The notes beneath the pieces were generated by a model. It was given only the letters and a program-made list of their open reading frames with translations. It did no database searches and was not told the origin of the DNA. A DNA stretch of 7,414 bases. Source: Pseudomonadota bacterium (GTDB taxonomy: Bacteria > Pseudomonadota > Alphaproteobacteria > UBA8366 > JADFVY01). Where the stretch lies: positions 1 through 7,414 of the forward strand of contig JADFVY010000219.1 of NCBI GenBank assembly GCA_015222795.1, given 5' to 3'. A program made the translations under genes and the position numbers. Positions 5,827-7,414 of the stretch are shown piece by piece; position 1 is the stretch's first letter; each line of letters starts with the position of its first letter.

Positions 5827-5896
5827 GCGATTATCCGTCGAAGATTCATATTGATAGACCGTAACACCATTATCCGGAAACACCCTTCATTTGGCC
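5827..5896. promoter_or_regulatory. Divergent promoter region between tesA and ybbA
   Basis: About 70 bases, visibly richer in A/T than the flanking genes, separate the two starts. The 8-mer ATTATCCG occurs twice in the same orientation, at 5830-5837 and 5869-5876. On the plus strand TTCATA (5845-5850) and CATTAT (5868-5873) are 17 bases apart, each matching 4 of 6 sigma-70 consensus positions, which could serve ybbA with a very short leader. No clear pair was found for tesA. The promoter is an inference from orientation plus these weak matches. Confidence 0.4.
5830..5876 (+). repeat. Pair of ATTATCCG direct repeats
   Basis: Two identical 8-base copies start 39 bases apart in the tesA/ybbA intergenic region. 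On the minus strand each reads CGGATAAT, which includes a GATAAT resembling a -10 hexamer. They could be a regulator site or chance; no palindrome surrounds them. Confidence 0.35.
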
Positions 5897-6613
5897 ATGC
5901 AATCCTCCATAACAACCCCCGCCGCGGCGCCTTCGCCGATTGTCGAACTCACCGGACTGGAGCTGACGCTTAGCAGCGGCGCCGGCCAGGTTCATATCTT
6001 GCGCGGCATAGATGTCGAAATCGGGGCAGGCGAACAGGTCGCCCTGGTTGGGGCGTCGGGCGCGGGCAAATCGTCGATGATGATGATAATCGGCGGGCTG
6101 GAGAGCGCGACCCTGGGCGGCGTGCGCGTCGCCGGCCGTGATCTGACGGGGATGAGCGAGGATGAACTGGCGCTGTTCCGCCGCGAGAATGTGGGGATCG
6201 TGTTCCAGTCCTTCCATCTGGTGCCGACCATGACGGCGCTGGAAAACGTGGCGGTGCCGCTGGAATTCGCTGGCCATCCCGACGCCTTTGGCATGGCGAA
6301 GGCGGAACTGGAAACGGTAGGTCTGGGTCACCGGCTGGAACATTATCCGGGCCAGCTTTCGGGTGGCGAACAGCAGCGCGTGGCGTTGGCCCGCGCCTTC
6401 GTGACAGAGCCGCGCCTGCTGTTGGCGGACGAGCCGACGGGCAATCTGGACGGCGATACTGGCCAGCAGATTATCGAGCTGATGTTCCGGCTGTCGGAAG
6501 AGAAGGGCACGACCCTGTTGCTGATCACCCATGATCCGGCGCTGGCATTGCGCTGCGCCCGCGAACTGCGGATCGCCGACGGGCGGATCGTGGGCGACGA
6601 GACGCGCCCGTGA
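5897..6613 (+). CDS. ybbA: ABC transporter ATP-binding protein, YbbA/LolD type
   Basis: This 238-residue nucleotide-binding subunit of a type VII (MacB/LolCDE-like) ABC system drives a partner permease from the cytosolic face of the inner membrane. All motifs are intact: Walker A 'GASGAGKSS' (52-60), Q-loop Gln104 in 'FQSFHLVPTMTALENV', signature 'LSGGEQQRVALARA' (154-167), Walker B 'LLLADEPTGNLD' (174-185) with Glu179, and switch His212 in 'LITHD'. 'FQSFHLVPTMTALENV' is typical of the LolD/YbbA/MacB group. Walker A is followed by an uncommon methionine run (residues 61-63), read from ATGATGATG. The start is uncertain: the ATG at 5897 has no clear ribosome binding site, while an in-frame TTG at 5891 lies about 10 bases after GGAAA (5877-5880 region). 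The divergent tesA and downstream FtsX-like permease identify it as YbbA rather than LolD. Confidence 0.94.
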   Translation: MQSSITTPAAAPSPIVELTGLELTLSSGAGQVHILRGIDVEIGAGEQVALVGASGAGKSSMMMIIGGLESATLGGVRVAGRDLTGMSEDELALFRRENVGIVFQSFHLVPTMTALENVAVPLEFAGHPDAFGMAKAELETVGLGHRLEHYPGQLSGGEQQRVALARAFVTEPRLLLADEPTGNLDGDTGQQIIELMFRLSEEKGTTLLLITHDPALALRCARELRIADGRIVGDETRP

Positions 6614-7414
6614 GCACACCGCCCCTGCTGGCCTGGCGCCTGGCGCGCCGCGAACTGCGTGGCGGCATTCGCAGCCGCTTCAGGGGGTTTCGCATCTTTC
6701 TGGCCTGCCTGGCGCTGGGCACCGCGGCGATTGCCGCGGTGGGGTCCTTGTCGTCGGCCATCGAGACCGGCCTTGGCGGCGAGGCACGGGCGTTGCTGGG
6801 CGGCGATATTGAACTCCGCATCCATCACCGGCCAGCGACGGACGAGCAGCAGCGATGGCTGACGGAACATGGCGAACTTTCGGAAGTCATCGAGGTCCGC
6901 GCCATGGCTCGCCACTCCGATGGTGGAAAGCAGCGACTGGTTGAACTGAAGGCAATCGACGGCCTTTATCCGCTGGTCGGCGAGTTGGAAATACAAGGCG
7001 GGCAGTCGCTCGCCGAGGCGCTTACGCCCGCTGGAAGTATCGGCGGCGCGGTGGTCGCGGAGAGCCTGCTGGAAAAACTGGGGCTGTCAGTCGGGGACCG
7101 GATGGCGATGGGCGACGCCGAATTCCGCATTTCCGGAGTCATCGCGCGCGAGCCCGACCGCGTGACACGCGGCATCCAACTGGGCCCAAGGGTCATTATC
7201 ACTCGCATCGGCCTGGACCGGACCGGCCTTTTGAAACCGGGCAGCCTGTCGCAATATCTCTACCGTATCGTGCTGCCGGCCGGCACGGAAACCGCGCCCT
7301 TCATCGAGGCGCTAGGCGAGGCGTTTCCCGGCGCGCCCTGGCGGGTCCGCGATCCCGGCCGCGCGGCGCCGGGGCTGATGCGTTTCGTTGACCGGCTGAC
7401 CCTGTTCCTGACCC
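6610..7414 (+). CDS. ybbP: ABC transporter permease, YbbP (FtsX-like), N-terminal 268 residues, cut by right edge
   Basis: An open frame runs from the GTG at 6610 to the window end with no stop. It begins 'STPPLLAWRLARRELRGG', a basic cytosolic N-terminus, then one hydrophobic segment at about residues 27-48 ('FRIFLACLALGTAAIAAVG'). A soluble, presumably periplasmic part follows, with 'EARALLGGDIEL' (61-72), 'LVELKAIDGLYPLVGE' (114-129), 'AVVAESLLEKLGLSVGD' (149-165) and 'FRISGVIAREPDR' (173-185). This order matches the large YbbP permeases (about 800 residues), which have a MacB-like periplasmic domain and FtsX-type transmembrane helices. The end of the visible frame ('RFVDRLTLFLT') looks like the approach to the next helix. 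The start overlaps the ybbA stop by 4 bases (GTGA). The substrate of YbbAP is not settled; an envelope lipid or lipoprotein role has been suggested from homology. Confidence 0.92.
   Translation, partial: MSTPPLLAWRLARRELRGGIRSRFRGFRIFLACLALGTAAIAAVGSLSSAIETGLGGEARALLGGDIELRIHHRPATDEQQRWLTEHGELSEVIEVRAMARHSDGGKQRLVELKAIDGLYPLVGELEIQGGQSLAEALTPAGSIGGAVVAESLLEKLGLSVGDRMAMGDAEFRISGVIAREPDRVTRGIQLGPRVIITRIGLDRTGLLKPGSLSQYLYRIVLPAGTETAPFIEALGEAFPGAPWRVRDPGRAAPGLMRFVDRLTLFLT

Noticed and set aside
5827..5883. GTG-initiated N-terminal extension of tesA
   Set aside because: It would bury the signal peptide about 40 residues in and overlap most of the divergent promoter region.
6076..6090. ATGATGATGAT trinucleotide run in ybbA as a slippage or phase-variable repeat
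   Set aside because: It is only three to four units, in frame, and encodes the helix after Walker A; too short to suggest phase variation.
5870..6619. Minus-strand open frame of 249 codons opposite ybbA
   Set aside because: ybbA on the plus strand has every ABC ATPase motif. The antisense product is Gln/Arg/His-rich and low in complexity, typical of a shadow frame.

Overview
The window looks like ordinary chromosomal DNA from a GC-rich alphaproteobacterium, Rhodospirillales-like at a guess. That placement rests on the high GC, heavy C/G use at third codon positions, dense gene packing and the overall look of the proteins; no rRNA or other phylogenetic marker is present. Nine protein-coding genes fill almost all of the sequence, two of them cut by the window edges. 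I see no tRNA, rRNA, CRISPR array, insertion sequence or phage gene, and no gene-free stretch longer than about 70 bases.

Layout, left to right, is four transcription blocks. (1) Leftward, 985 to 1: a CobB-type sirtuin, then a uracil-DNA glycosylase-family protein whose start overlaps the sirtuin stop by one base. (2) Rightward, 1037 to 3463: a low-molecular-weight phosphatase, a fructosamine-kinase-family protein overlapping it by 4 bases, and an uncharacterised 358-residue protein. (3) Leftward, 5826 to 3470: a TesA-like SGNH esterase, a FIST-domain protein overlapping it by 4 bases, and the RNA 2',3'-cyclic phosphodiesterase ThpR. (4) Rightward, about 5897 to the right edge: the ABC ATPase YbbA and the first 268 residues of the permease YbbP, overlapping by 4 bases. 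Blocks 1/2 and 3/4 diverge from short intergenic regions; blocks 2 and 3 converge with only 6 bases between stop codons.

Functionally, block 2 is best read as a protein-deglycation pair. The LMW phosphatase family includes enzymes that dephosphorylate protein-bound ribulosamine 5-phosphate, and bacterial fructosamine-kinase homologues phosphorylate ribulosamines and erythrulosamines so that the adduct falls off. A sirtuin, which removes acyl groups from lysine, starts only about 50 bases away in the opposite direction, so the locus groups enzymes that clear lysine modifications. Blocks 3 and 4 reproduce the tesA / ybbA-ybbP divergent arrangement known from E. coli, with a FIST sensor and an RNA phosphodiesterase added behind tesA.

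The least explained element is the 358-residue protein at 2387-3463. It matches no function I can name, but it has a compact tryptophan-rich core with beta-propeller-like 'SPDGRY' signatures and sits behind the deglycation pair. I found no strong evidence of a wholly new defence or mobile system.
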